A stretch of DNA of 64,000 bases. Origin: Plantago major. Its lineage: Eukaryota; Streptophyta; Magnoliopsida; Lamiales; Plantaginaceae. Positions 10,004 through 23,100 of this stretch are shown in pieces. A model generated the notes under the pieces. That model had not been told where the DNA came from. It did no database searches and worked only from the letters and a program-made list of their open reading frames with translations. Location: assembly GCA_026545765.1 (NCBI GenBank), contig CM048842.1:30925167-30989166 (forward strand). Direction: 5' to 3'. Position 1 is the first letter of the stretch; every line of letters begins with the position of its first letter. Position numbers and translations under genes: made by a program.

Positions 10004-11426
10004 ATGGTGAATCAATCTGGCCACATTGAAGAAAATTGGCTATGGCATAAAAGAATGAGTCACTGGAACTTCAAAACTCTGAACAAGCTAGCCAAGAAAG
10101 AATTGGTGGTTGGTTTACCCAAAATGGTATATAGAAAAGATGGTATATGCTCAGCTTGCCAAATGGGAAAACAATCCAAAACATCTTTCAAGTCTAAAAC
10201 TAGACACTCCAGTGAAAGGCCACTGAAAATGTTACATATGGATCTTTTTGAATCCTCTATAACTAGCTATGCAGGAAAGAAGTATGGTTTGGTTGTTGTT
10301 GATGATTACTCAAGATTCACTTGGGTTGTATTTCACAAACATAAATCTGATGCAAAGGTTGAGATACCCAACTTGCTGAATAAGCTTGAAGTCATGAAAA
10401 ATGACAAATTATAATGTCGAGCAGACCGTAGTCTTGAGTTTGTGAACCGATTACATAAAGAGTTTTATACGCAAAGGTATACAACATCAACTATCTTGAT
10501 GAACACCACAACAAAATGGTGTTACTGAAAGGAAGAATAGGACACTAAAAGAAGCAGCAAGAACAATGCTTGCTGACACTGAAATAAGTGAAATCTATTG
10601 GGTTGAAGATGTTAACATAGCCTGCTACACTCAAAATAGATGTTTGATTAACAAATACCATGTCAAAACTCCTTATGAACTTTTGATTGGTAGACCCCCC
10701 AGGATCAAACATCTAACGGTGTTTGGTTGCAGATGTTTTGTTCTTAACAATGGAAAAGAATACTTGAGAATATTTCAATCAAAAGTAGATGAAGGAGTAC
10801 TTCTTGGTTATTCTCTGAATAGCAAAGCCTACAGAATCTACAACAAAAGAACACAAAAGATTGAAGAATCTGTTCATGTAGTCTTCTACGAAGGAAACAA
10901 GAAAGTACTCTTGAATGAAGAACTTTCAGATAGGTTCAAAGAACTAATGATTAAAGATTCTGAAGAAGAATCCTCAAAAGGAAACAACTCTGTCATTCAC
11001 TTAGAGGATGACTCTGACGATGAAAAGCAACCATTGCTTAGTAACAACCAGATGACTCTAAGACATGATGAAGAATTTCCTAGGAGAATTCCAGAAATGG
11101 AACAGGTTACTGAGAACCTTCATCATGAAGAGGTTTCTGAGAATAAGATTGCTGAAAATTTAACCCCAGATATCTCTAACACTGATAAAGTGGCAGATAT
11201 CAATGGCATTTCCGTGTGTACGGATATCGAATCTTGCACAAGTATCATATCAAGATCATATGATTCACATTCTAATCAAAATGATATTGATCCTACTAGT
11301 TCAAAACCCATTATGAAATGGATAAGAAATCATCACCTTGAGGATGTGATTGGTCCTTTAGACCAAGGAGTTAGAACAAGGAGAGCAATTGCTGACTCTC
11401 TTTATGGATGTTTCATCTAAAATATT
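10004..11426 (+). pseudogene. A1 integrase
   Basis: Integrase inserts the cDNA into the host genome. Frame 10004-10414 has the GAG_pre-integrase zinc region (HKRMSHWNFKTLNKL, then ICSACQMGKQ, an HHCC finger) and the start of the rve core with HMDLF and VVVDDYSRFTW, supplying the first catalytic Asp. Shifted sequence at 10415-10565 carries TPQQNGVTERKNRTLKE, where the catalytic Glu belongs. Frame 10566-11420 holds the C-terminal part, with TPYELLIGRPP, FGCRCFVLNNGK and the GYSLNSKAYRIYNKRT block, then an acidic linker. A TAA at 11418-11420 replaces the serine codon kept in B before the reverse transcriptase. Confidence 0.88.
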
Positions 11427-12980
11427 GAATCTAAAACTATAGAAGAAGCATTGAAGGATCAAGATTGGATCTCTGCAATGCAAGAAGAGTTGGATCAATT
11501 TGAGAGAAACAAAGTCTGGAAAATGGTTCCATTTGTTGACGGAATATCTGTAATTGGAACCAAGTGGGTTTTCAGAAACAAAATGAATGAGTCTGGTGAA
11601 ATAACCAGAAACAAAGCAAGGTTGGTTGCCAAGGGATTCACCCAGCCAGAAGGACTAGATTTTGACGAGTCATATGCTCCAGTTGCAAGATCGGATGCAC
11701 TTAGACTATTTCTAGCCTTTGCAGCTCTTATTGACTTTAAAGTTTATCAGATTGATGTTAAAAGTTCATTCCTAAACGGTGAACTTGCTGAAGTAGTCTA
11801 TGTTGAACAACCACCAGGCTTTGAGGTTTCCACAGAAAGTAGAATGGTGTATAAACTTCGGAAAGCTCTATATGGACTGAAACAGGCTCCGAGAGCATGG
11901 TATGATACTTTAGCCATATACATGCTGGAAAGTGGATTCAAGAAAGGAGATTTTGATAAACCACTCTTTACTTTGAACCATGAAGGGAAACTACTTTTAG
12001 TTCAACTATATGTTGATGACATTATATTTGGATCTAAAGACAAGCAACTTTGTGAAGACTTTGCTGAGCTCATGAAAAGTAAATTTGAGATGAGCATGAT
12101 GGGAGAATTAAACTACTTCCTAGGATTGCAAGTCAAACAACTTAATGATGGAATAATCATTAGTCAAACAAAGTATGCAAAGGATATGCTCAACAAGTTT
12201 AATCTAAAACCTTCTGAAAAGAATGCTAAGATACCTATGAGCATTGGAACCAAAATGACCTATACTAAATCTGACAAGAGTGTTGAAGAACACAAGTATA
12301 GGAAATTGATTGGGTCTCTACTGTACCTCACTGCAAGTAGACCTGATATTCAATATGAAGTTGGAGTGTGTGCTAGATTTCAGACAAATCTAATGCAATC
12401 ACACTTCAACATTGCTATGAAAATATTAAGGTATGTAAAGGGTATCGTAGAAGTTGGATTGTGGTATCCAAAAGACAGTGGATTGAGTTTAGTTGGCTAT
12501 TCTGATGCTGACTATGTTGGATCATTGCTTAATAGAAAAAGCACCTCAGGAACTTGTCAATTTCTTGGTGCCAGATTAATATCATGGTTCAGCAAGAAAC
12601 AAAACTCAATTGCCACATCTACCACAGAGGCTGAATATATTGTTGCTGGGTGTTGTGCTTCACAGATATTGTGGATACAACAATAACTCAGAGATTATGA
12701 GATCAATAAAGAGAAAACACCGATTTTCTATGACAACACAAGTGCTATTGCCATAACTCAGAATCCTAAGTTTCATGCAAGAACAAAGCACATTGATGTT
12801 AGACACCACTTCATTAGAGATCATGTTGAAAAAGGCAATATAGAGATACTCAAGATTGGTACTGAAGATCAACTTGCAGATATCTTTACAAAGCCTTTGC
12901 AAGAAAGCAGGTTCTTAACCTTAAGACATAATCTTGGGTTAATGGAGCTACCAACGGAACTGAAAAGTTCTAATCTCTGA
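11427..12980 (+). pseudogene. A1 reverse transcriptase and RNase H
   Basis: The best preserved pol copy. The frame is open from before 11451 ([16 protein letters not shown]) to a TAA at 12684. The RVT_2 domain shows [29 protein letters not shown], the [13 protein letters not shown] block with its catalytic Asp, [14 protein letters not shown] and [10 protein letters not shown] with the YVDD catalytic pair. RNase H follows with [20 protein letters not shown] and TSTTEAEYI. The TAA lies in WIQQ-stop-LRDY; C has CAA (glutamine) there, a C-to-T change. The frame then runs on through DNTSAIAITQNPKFHARTKH and FTKPLQ to the natural TGA at 12978. Confidence 0.92.
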
Positions 12981-13156
12981 GACAAAAATTCCGAAAGAAG
13001 AGATAAGATATCTGGAACGGTAATCCAGAATATAAAAGACAAAAGGTGAAACACATAGCAAAAAGATATCTGAGACGGGTACTTAAATATCAAAGGTTGA
13101 AGGCTAAATTGGCTATCTGAAGATTTCTGAGATAGGTACTCAGATATCTAGATCAC

Positions 13157-13174
13157 CTAGTGAGGGGGAACACA
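13157..13174 (+). other. Internal polypurine-tract-like site after A1 pol
   Basis: AGTGAGGGGGAACA lies about 180 bp after the pol stop. The same AGTGAGGGGGAACA is at 39887-39900 in A2. Sireviruses often carry extra polypurine tracts; a second role cannot be judged from sequence alone. Confidence 0.5.
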
Positions 13175-13409
13175 AAAGAGAAATATGGTACAACTGTATT
13201 CAGTCAATTAAATCTCTGGTGTTTTGTATCTTTCCATTTATATGTTAAGTTGTACACAGTCTCTGAACTGACTACATAAGTCCAAAGACTGTCCCCTAGT
13301 CATAGAAAAGAGTTGTGATTCAGAAAGCCTTATGCCAAATTTCATTAATTGAGCACAATTACAATTACTGATTGTGATCATTGCTGAAGAAGCAATCGTG
13401 ACCCTTGAT

Positions 13410-13600
13410 GAAATGGGCGTTTGATCTTAACAAACGAGATCAATTCTCAGTAAAATAGTGGACTGTAAAAATATAGACGTGGCCCACTAAGCATTTAATG
13501 CAAAATGAATTTATCCATGCCTATCTACATTTGCACATATACATATGTACAAAATCAATTTGTATGTATATGTGTTGAGAGTAAAATGCTATATATATAG
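13410..13600 (+). promoter_or_regulatory. Putative internal promoter of the A1 extra gene
   Basis: Conserved block between the pol stop and the extra-gene ATG. GCGTTTGATCTTAAC with a facing GAGATCAA half (13418-13443) forms an imperfect inverted repeat. ATAGACGTGGCCCACTAAGC (13473-13492) contains an ACGTGG core. CTATATATATAGG (13589-13601) is a TATA box 190 bp before the ATG at 13790. The same order is found in A2, B and C. Sequence from 13600 to 13790 is AT/CT-rich leader without a gene; 12981-13410 holds pol 3' untranslated sequence. Confidence 0.6.
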
Positions 13601-14877
13601 GATTTTGGCAAAAGAAATCACTTTCGCCTAATGCTACATTTGCCCTTGCACAAAAACTGCAAAATACTCTCAAATCTCCCTGTAATTTTCTCTGCAACTA
13701 CTGATTCCTTCTTAGTTTTTCTGCAAAGAATTACTAATCCTTTACCCTAATCTCTTTCCAAGTTTCAAAAACTACTACTATTTAAAGAGATGGCTCCCAA
13801 ACGTGCTTCTACTCAGAAATCCCAAGCTACTACCTCTGGTATTGCTGAAAAGCAAGCACCAGTGTTGGTTATAACAAACAAACGGTTGAATGGAGAGTTC
13901 AATCCTGATCATTGGACTTCAAATCACCGGATGATTTGTGGTGGTGACATGATTGAGGAGTACCTTGTAGCTGCAATAGAAAACCAGGCTGACAGAAAGT
14001 TGGTACTTGATATGCTTGAAAAGACACAAATCAAGGGCTTCTATCTGCTCTTCCCAGTGGAGTTTCTTCACTGGTTGTCCTGGAGTTTTACAACAATTCC
14101 ACGATTATTTCCAAAGTCTCTGAAGGCACTGAGACAGTGTCTATCAAGACTAAAGTCCAAGGACAGGAAATCCTGTTGGGCCAATGAGCGACTTTCTGTG
14201 AGCTGTTTGAACTTCAAAATCTTGGAAAGGATTTTAAAATTGATACCAAGGATGAAGATCTCCTTGAGGGTGTCAAAAAGCTCTACAGTGATGTGTGTGA
14301 TCTTGATAAGCCAGACACACCCATCGACTTCAAACTTGCTAACATCAGAACCAGACATCTGCTGGTTCACTGGGATGTGTTGGCATGTATCCTTTACAGA
14401 TGCTTTGATGGTCTACAAGGAGGAGCTGACCAGATAAGCCAAGAACGCTGGATGATGATGTTCTTGTTGAATCAACAAAACAAAAGGCTGGAAAACCCTT
14501 TTAATTAGGGGAAGTACGCCTTCATGAAATTTGTGAAGAAGATACAAGGCTTTGAGCCAAAAATCATTAAGGGCCTTTCTGAACCTAAAGCCACAGTAAG
14601 CTATGGACTGAAGATATGCTACTTACTGGAGTGCCTTGGCATTGAGCTTTGAGAGACGGCAGACATTGCCAATACTAACCTACTCTACAAATATGAGTAT
14701 AAAAACATGATGAAAAAGGTTACTGCATCTCAGAAAGGTTCCAAGAAACGAAAGACTGATGAGGTATCTGAGGGTTCCGTTGTGACCAAAAAGCCCAGAA
14801 CTTCACGAAAGAAGTTTGTTGGCAAATCAGCAGACATACCCATTGTGGATGTCGACTCTCAGATATCTGCCGTCACT

Positions 14878-14965
14878 GCTGATGAACTCATCAATGCTAC
14901 TAAGACCACAGCTGATGAACTCATCAATGCTACAGAGTGCCTTGCTGATGAACTTATCAATAGTG
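14878..14965 (+). repeat. Short tandem repeat TADELINAT in the A1 extra gene
   Basis: GCTGATGAACTCATCAATGC recurs three times (14878, 14911 and, with changes, 14944), giving three ADELIN peptides. A2 has a diverged set at 41587-41690. This low-complexity linker varies in copy number between copies. Confidence 0.8.
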
Positions 14966-15599
14966 ATAAAAGTAGTGAGAAAATTCAAACTCTCTCTGCA
15001 GAAGCAGCAGTGATTGTTGATAATTCAGTCCCAGATTTCGAAGATGCTGAAAGAGCAACGAGTGCAGAGGTTGCTGAGAAGGCAACTAGTTCAAAGGTTG
15101 CTGAAGAAGAAACAGTGTCCATGGTCACTGGACAAAACACACCATCAGAGCAAGTAACACTTAAGCACATTGAAGATGCTCTAATGAGTGGCAACTTAGT
15201 GTTGGAGGATACCGCCATTGCCTCAACACTTAAAAGTCTGTCCTAAGCAGATCTGGATAGGCCCCATCTGACATCACCTTCTTCATCCGGATCGAATCAC
15301 CACCAACCACAATGATAGTGGATCTTTGTTGAGATGATACTGAGTTCTGACATGAGATACCAGCATCTTTCCTTGCTAAAGAAAATCCTGTAAAAGAACA
15401 GATTCCCCAACTCAATGAGAGGGATCAAACTGAGGCATCTGCTCAGAATGATCAACCAGGGGAGGCAACTAAGTTGCACACTCAGGAAACGTCTGAAGTA
15501 CCTGAAACTTCAAACAAAGAAGCTGAAATGGATCAACAAGACCAATGCATAGAAGGGTCACAAGTTCCAGAGACCAATCGACTGACCTTTGCTCGGAGT

Positions 15600-16488
15600 G
15601 GTGAATGGTTTAACTCTATACTTGTGATATTTTATGTGTATAAATCTTGTTACTTATAAAAATTTATTTGTTACAGGCTGAATTAGAAACAAAAGAACAA
15701 CAGGAAGCTGCAAAGCTTTCCTCAAAGACTGAGAAAGAGGCTCCCATAGCCTCACCACTTAAGGAACCTGAGCCTGTATTACAGGTGGAAAATAGTTTCT
15801 TAAGACATGACTTTTCAGATATCTTTTATACACACTTGACTAACTAAGTGTTTGTTTCTAATAGGCTCCAACTGAGAAGCAAAATGATGAGGCTGAGAAG
15901 CCGGACTCATCAGAGAATCAATCAGAGACTCACAAAGTCTCTGAGGAACAAGTATCTGAGCCTTCTATTGAGAAGGTATATATCTCAGATATCTATATTC
16001 TTCACAATGTTACTCTGATCATTTTTCTAAAAACTTAACACTTTCTACTCACAGGCTCAAACAGAAGTAGAAGTTGCTGGGGAATTGCCCACTCAATCCC
16101 CTCAACCAATGGAAATTGATGAGGCCACCAAACCTTCATCACCAGAGAGAATACCAGAAATTCTACATGTTTCTGAGAGACAAGTATCTGAGCCTCCTAT
16201 TGTGGAGGTAATTGACATCTCAGATATCATATTGTCTAAGTGTTTCTCTCCTGATAAATCTCTGAGTGTTATGTTGTATTTTATTCTCAGGTTCAAAAAG
16301 AAAGAGAGGATGCTGAGGATCAGACTTCTAAGTCTCCTCCTCACACCAAGATATCTGAGGCACCTGGAACCTCAGTATTCCAATCTTCTGAGCCTGTTGC
16401 TGTTGCACAGGTAACACAGATACTTGACTACTCTAAAACCCGGATATTTACTAAAGTTTTGAAACTAACTAAAAACTCTCTCTTTCAG
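15600..16488 (+). other. Five introns and four phase-0 exons in the A1 extra gene
   Basis: Acceptor TTGTTACAG at 15676 ends intron 1 (donor unclear, near 15600). Then exon 15677-15784 (108 bp), intron 15785-15864 (GTGGAA...CTAATAG), exon 15865-15975 (111), intron 15976-16054 (GTATAT...CTCACAG), exon 16055-16207 (153), intron 16208-16290 (GTAATT...TTCTCAG), exon 16291-16410 (120), intron 16411-16488 (GTAACA...CTTTCAG). Introns 2-5 are 78-83 bp. Exons are multiples of three and open in one frame, ending in CAG, AAG or GAG and starting with GCT or GTT. Joining them restores a continuous frame that the unspliced sequence lacks. Introns 2, 3 and 4 share TCAGATATC. Confidence 0.75.
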
Positions 16489-19024
16489 GCTCAAGCTAGT
16501 GCCTTAGTGGTCCCTGAAGATTTGAACATGGACCTACTTCCATTCTTCAAGGCTCATACTCTGCCAAAGAATCTAAAGTGTTTCAAGAAATGGCAGAGAC
16601 TCAGATGCTCTGATATATATTTGAGATCACAAAGGTCACTAATCATCCTACTAGAAGAACAAGAGCATTTTACTTGGAGAATTATGTGCATGCAATGTTT
16701 CCAACTGAGCAATACGTATTTGCCACGTTGATGAATAAGAACTTCATAAAGGAAGTATCACACAAGCTTATTGAAACCTTTGAAAAGGTAGGTGGTCAGA
16801 CCAGAATGGAGATGGCATTTAAGCCAATCTTGCCCAAGTCCCTACAGTGCATACCCTCTGAACAAGAGGAAGTAAATGAGCAATTGGTCACACTTCCTGA
16901 AGTGATCATTCTGGTTTCTGGAGATGAGGAGGAAACATATGAGAATAATTTTGAAGAACCTCCTTATGACCATCACAAGGATGATAATGACAAAAAGGAT
17001 GATGATGATGCCCCTACACCAGGGACAGGAGGGATTGCACAAGGAAACAATGCCTCAGTTACTGAAAAGCGCACTGAGAGGACTTCACAAAATTCCCCTC
17101 CTCCATCTCCTCAGAAGTCTACACATCCATCTCCCCAACAAAAAGACTCTACTGGACAAGTAGTTGAGGACACTGAGGGCAACACTCAGAAAATATTGGA
17201 TGCACAAGCCAGAGTTGCTCAACTCGAAGCAGGTTGTTGGAGGAAGAACAATAGCTAAATCTTCAACTGTAGAGAAGATAGCTCAATCCAAAGCAAAGCT
17301 CCCAACGATTGAAGATCAAACCATCAAGGAAATGGAAGCTTATGCTGAGATGAAAGAACTCCAGCTTGCTGTTCAGGAAATTGCTGAAGAATTAGATACT
17401 AAGCAAGTATTTGAAGACAAGCATGATGCTAAGGCTGCATCACCAAATGAAGTACCATCCTCCTCACTAAAAGGAAAGAAGGCCATCTCTGAGATGGTTC
17501 TTTGGGCTAGAAAATATTGATGAAAATGCCCGAGAGGATGAAGATCCTTTGGGATGAAGACTCGGATGATAAAGAAGATAGAACCTGGCGGAACATGCAA
17601 ATGTTTGCTTGGGAGTTTCTCATAAAGAGAAAGCGTAGCTCCTCAAAGCTTGATGAAACCAAATCTCAACTCCCATGATTAAATGGCGGATACAAGTTAC
17701 GCAACTCTAAGAAAGGAGTTGTCTCATCAAAATGAAGAAGTAATTGCATCAGTCCCTGCAGAAATGAAGAATTTCACTGAGTTAATCACTCAGAGAACAA
17801 CAAGCTTGGTCATTGCTCATAGAGACCTAGGCATGGTAAGGGATGATGACAATAATCTTGCTGAAAAAGCCCTCAATGGGGCTAGCTATGTTGCTGGAAA
17901 AGAAGATGCTACTCAAGGCCCACTGGCAGAGCTCACTGATTAGGAAACATGACTTATCAAACAAAATCAGGAGCTCCAGGCTGAATTGCAAACGTTGGTT
18001 GCTGCCTACAACTATCTGCAAAGGAATTTTGAGTCACTCTCAGAATCCTTTGTGACACTGAGTCAGTCAACAATGACTAAGGGGGAAGGATATCAAGGAC
18101 AAGGTAAAGGATCCGGTGCTCAGAAAGGAAGAGGAAACAAGAAGAAATCTGAACAGCCATCACTTCCACCACTAAAAATAAATGAGCCCTCCTTCAGTCA
18201 GACTGCTCTACAAATAGTGGCCACCACTCAGCAACTTCCTAAAAAAGGAATGACAATAAGTGCCAGGGCACAGAAACCTCCAAGGAGTACAAAGGCTCCA
18301 AGGAGAAGACAAGTAAGTGGGATTGCAGAGTCTTCTGAAAAAGAAGAAGAAGGACAAATCAAATCCCAGGGCAATGAAGAAGTCTGCAAAATTTTCACAA
18401 GAATTGATCTTAATGATGTTGCTGAAGAGACTGATGAAGATGAAGCTCCTCTTCACAGAAAAAGAAAAAGGGTTGATAACTGTCTGGCAGTACGCAAAGC
18501 CTTTAGCAGCTAAAACACCGTCTGGAAATACCAAGTCAATCCAGGGTGGTTCTTCAAGCAATCCCCCAAGGGAGAATTCAAGACAAAGGAGGAACAGGCT
18601 GAGAGCTGAACAAAGAAAACTTCAACTACCACTCAGGCCTGAAGAAGGCAAGATTGAGTATGTGAAGACCAACAATGACTCCTCTGTCTATAGGTGCATT
18701 AATCAGAAGAATGGCTACTTGAAAAATTTCCAGAACCAATCCATAAACAACTCATGGCATGGAGAAAAGACAAGCCAGTCTTGATTAACAACAACCACAT
18801 CAGAGCCTGGTTCGATTTTGAAGTAATCAAGAGAATAGAAGACATGAAGAAGGACCTCTCTGATGATTGTCCTTATGGAAAGCCAGATGATGTGCACAGA
18901 ATTCCCAACATCACTGGAACAGGCACAAGAGTAAGACTTGCTGTGGAACCCTATGAGTCTTTCTACATGACTGAAGATCAATACAAGGGTGACATCGGAT
19001 ATCTGTGGATCATATATGAATACT

Positions 19025-20154
19025 CACTACAAAAAATGCTATCTACTGTTATAAAAAACAAGTGACAAGATATAATTTTGTCACTATAAACCTAATTCAG
19101 TGATGAATTTTGCACTTTTGTCTAAATATCACATCATTTGTGACGAAAAGTGCTCTTGTCACGAATACTATGTTTTTTGTGAGAACATTTAAATTTCATC
19201 ACAGATGGATACTTTTTGTGAGAAAGTAAATTCCTCATTTGTTTCCGACATTTAATAAAGGAAAAAAAAAAACTACCAAGATTCTTAATTACTACATCGA
19301 GATTAAATTAAATAACCATAAAATAATATTTGGAAAATTTTTGACAATGACAAAACATATATCTCTCTTATATGATATTAACATAAATCTCTCTTATATG
19401 AAATTAACATAAATCTTTATTATATGCATTTTAAAAATATTATTGAAAATGAATAATGAATAAAAATTAGGAAAGTAAAACGTTATAGCTTATATGAAAT
19501 AGAGTTTGGGAGAAGTAAAACTAGGAAAATCAAATAACTTAGTGAAAATGAAGAAGGGGTTGAAAAGGTTTGAACCCAGGTTGCTCCAATTGTGCAACAG
19601 CCCTACTACCACTCGTGTACAGCTTACTTCATTGATATTTCATCACAGCGCCTTATATTAAATGTTAAAACCGAAAAAAAATGTTAAACAGATTACTTTG
19701 GTCGATACCAGAAACAACAGAGGTGAGGAATCAAACATATTCCGCGCGAATACGTTGCGCCTTTTTCCCTTCTTCATTACAACCTAACGCATCCCCTTCT
19801 TCCGTCAATTCTGATTGCCAGCAATTTCACCCAAAGAAATAGACAATTGACGAGGTAAGTCTGATCAAGCACCATTCATCAATTTTCATTTGTTTCTTTT
19901 GTTCAAGGGCTGGTGAGTTTTGAGTTTTATTGTTGTGTATGGATGAGTGTTTATGTGAAGTAGTTGTGTTGTGTGCCCAATTTCATGCCTAAGTCATGCT
20001 CGTCTCTCTTCTTTGGATTCTATTGTGTTGTTGCTTAATTTGTTGATCCAGTTCTTTTTTTATTCTTCATTAAAGGTCTGTCCAATTACACAGTTGGGCT
20101 CAGTACATTACTTTCAAAAACTTCTTCTTGTTGCTATCTTGTATGTTCTAGGTC
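19025..20154 (+). repeat. CACTA 5' terminal and subterminal region
   Basis: After the CACTAC end come GTGA/TCAC-type subterminal repeats to about 19225 (GTCACTATA, CAGTGATGAA, TTTGTGACGAAAAG, CTTGTCACGAAT, TTTTTGTGAG), like those bound by TNPA-type proteins in En/Spm elements. The AT-rich sequence 19230-19730 has no gene. 19730-20154 looks like promoter and leader of the transposase gene, with a possible intron acceptor TTCTAG just before the ATG. Confidence 0.7.
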
Positions 20155-23100
20155 ATGGATAAGAGTTGGACTAGAGAAGCTAATAAGCTATCCGAATCAT
20201 TTGAAAAAGGAGTCAAGTCATTTCTTCTCTTTGCCATGGAAAATTAAGCATCACAAGATAACTTGATTCAATGTCCATGTGGTTTCTGCAACAACACAAG
20301 ACGTAAATCATTTCACCAAATTTGGAAAGATTTATATGAATTTGGTTTCTCGTAATTCTGATTATGTATTTGGATATTTCATGGAGAGGGAAATGAGAAA
20401 AAGAATTTTTATAGTGATGATGAAGTAGGAGGTGATTCGAACATTGTGCCTGAACTAAACGGTGGTTTAGATGACTTGTTGACTGACATGGTAGCAATGC
20501 ACCAAGAAAAAGGTGAAACAGAAAGTTTTAGAAAGCTGCGGGAGAACTCAACCTGTGAACTTTATCCAGGTTGTTGTAAATCTTTGCTAAGTGTGGTCAC
20601 TGAATTGTTGCACATCAAAGTGATGAATAAGTGGAGCAATAAAAGTTTTGAGATGTTACTCATGTTATTGAAAGATATCTTACCAGAAGGTCATACACTT
20701 CCAACTTCATATTATGCAGCTAAGAAGTTTTTAGATGAGATTGGGACGAGATATAATGAAATTGATGTCTGCAAAAATGATTGTGCTTTATTCTATAAAA
20801 ATGCATCAATTGAAAATTGTCCCATATGCGGAGAATCGAGGTGGGAATTTGATGATGGTAAGGGAAATAGGATTCCTCATAAAATATTGAGGCATTTTCC
20901 ACTGAAGCCACGATTGCAAAGATTGTTTATGTCTAGTGAAGTAGCTTCCGATATGAAGTGGCATAAAGACAAACGCGTGGAAGAGGAAGGCGTTATGAGA
21001 TATCCTGCTGACTCTCCTGCATAGAAGCACTTCGATAAACTATACCCTAACATAGCTCAAGATCCTCGCAATGTGAAGTTTGGAGCAACTGACGGCTTCA
21101 CTCCCTGGTCAGATATGGAAAATTCTTATAGGTTGTGGCCGGTTATACTCATACCTTAAATTTACCTTCTTTTCAGTTCATGAAAGAAGAATTTCAGATT
21201 ATGTCACTACTAATTCCAGGTCCAAAAAATTCGGGAAAGGATATTGATGTCTACCTTAGGCCTTTGGTAGATGAGTTAAAAGAATTTTGGCATACAGGCG
21301 TCGAGACTTATGATGCATATGCTCAAGAAAGATTCTAGTTGCATGCTTCGCTATTGTGGACTATTAGCGATTTTCCCGCGTATGGCTCAATTTCAGGATG
21401 CGTTACAATGGGTAAAATGGCTTGCCCTTGTTGCTTTGATGAAACTCGGTCTGTACAAATAAGATCCAAAACAGCGTTCTTGGGGCATCGGTGTTTTCTT
21501 GGTAAGAATCATTAGTGGCGCAAAGACAAGAAGTCTTTTAATGGTAAGGTGGAGCATCGATCAGAACCGAACGATTTTTCCGGTAGGGATTTGTTTCTTT
21601 GGTAGAAAAGTTTGGCTCATTTGTTCAATGTACTAGGAAAGCACCCATCAAAGAAAAAGAGAAAAAGAACTCCTGAAGAAGCTAATTGGGTGAAAGTGAG
21701 TATTTTTTTCGAATTACCTTATTGGGAATATTTGTTGATCAGGCATAATCTCGACCCTATGCATATCGAGAGAAACATATGTGATAACATAATAGGAACC
21801 ATGTTCGTCATCAAAGGCATAACAAAAGATACTGAAAAAGGCACGTGAAGATTTACGTGATATGGGGATCGAATATGAGCTTCACATGAGAATGCGTGCA
21901 AGTGACAACAAGCTGTGAAGCGGTAGCATGTTATAAAGTATCTCCCACGAGAAAGAGTGGGTTTTGTGAATTCCTAAAATCATGAAATTTCACGATGGTT
22001 ATCTTGCAAACATTTCAAGATGTATAAAGGATAAAAAGATATGTGGTTTGAAATCACATGATTGCCATGTTTTACTTCAGCGGCTCATTCAACGGTGTCG
22101 TGGATTTACGAACAAGGAAGTTGTTGATGCTTTATATGAATTGGGTAATTTTTCAAGGCGTGCTCAAAGACTCTAAGAACGGAGGATATAGATAAACTAG
22201 AAAAGAATATACCTTTAATCTTGTGCAAAGTAGAAAAGATATTTCCTCCAGCTTTCTTTACCGTCATGGTACACTTAGCTGTTCGCTTGCCTCGACAGGC
22301 TAGAATTGCAGGACCTGTAGATCCATGCTGGATGTACCCAATTGAGAGGTAAATAGAATATATTGTAGCAAAAATTATTTATTAAGTTGTTGTGTTGTAT
22401 ATAGACTTATATAGTTCTTTGTTTGTTTTTTGAAGGATGATGGGCTCTCTAAAACGTTTTGTCCGTAATAGAGCTCATCCAGAAGCTTCAATTGCAGATG
22501 GCTACATTGTAAAGGAGGTTTTGACATTTATATCGATGTATCTTACTGAGATTTCGACTAGATTTAATCAACGAAGCAGGAATCATGATGGTTTCTCAGA
22601 TGAAATGGATGACCTCTCAGTTTTCTCAATGAGACTACGTCCATTTGGACACGTTAAACGTAATTCACTCAGTCCAGGGCTTGTATTGGGGGATGAATAC
22701 TTGAAAAAGGCGCATCTCTTCATTCTAAGGAATTGTGAAAAAGTAGACGAGTATCTAAAGTAAGATTATTTCAAGCTTGCATTATGTGAGTTATACATTA
22801 TTTATTTGTTTTAATTTTTACTTATATGCATGTGATGTACTGCTCTTCATTTTGTAGGTTTTACATGGCTGAAATTCGAGGTATTACAATACAAGAAGCC
22901 AACATTTCCGAACTTGGTGATACAGAAATGAATCAGTTCCCAAGATGGTTTAAAAATCATGTAAGATGGATTTAATTGTATTACATTGGTCAAAATTTCC
23001 AGAACTATATCAGATGCTAAGATAATAATTTTCTATTGTAGATTAATGTTTTACGTCATAATGGAGATGTTGAAGCTACAGAGGCATTTTGGGCACTTGC

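Larger units (their letters stand above)
13790..19024 (+). pseudogene. A1 extra 3' (env-like) gene with introns, truncated by CACTA
   Basis: Starts MAPKRASTQKSQATTSG at 13790. N-terminal domain to about 14690 (MIEEYLVAAIENQADRKL, TRHLLVHWDVLACIL, ISQERWMMM) resembles the putative plant transposon protein domain (PF20167-like, from memory). It is broken by a shift near 14045, a TGG-to-TAG stop at 14506 and a TGA at about 14650. An open stretch 14707-15246 has basic clusters (KKRKTDE, KKPRTSRKK) and TADELINAT repeats. Four short exons with GT-AG introns occupy 15677-16488. The long last exon (16489 on) has LLPFFKAHTLPKNLKCF, acidic and Ser/Pro-rich runs, coiled coil and a C-terminal domain to the IYEY motif at about 19023, where the CACTA element begins. 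Function unknown; no signal peptide or membrane segment seen. Confidence 0.75.
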
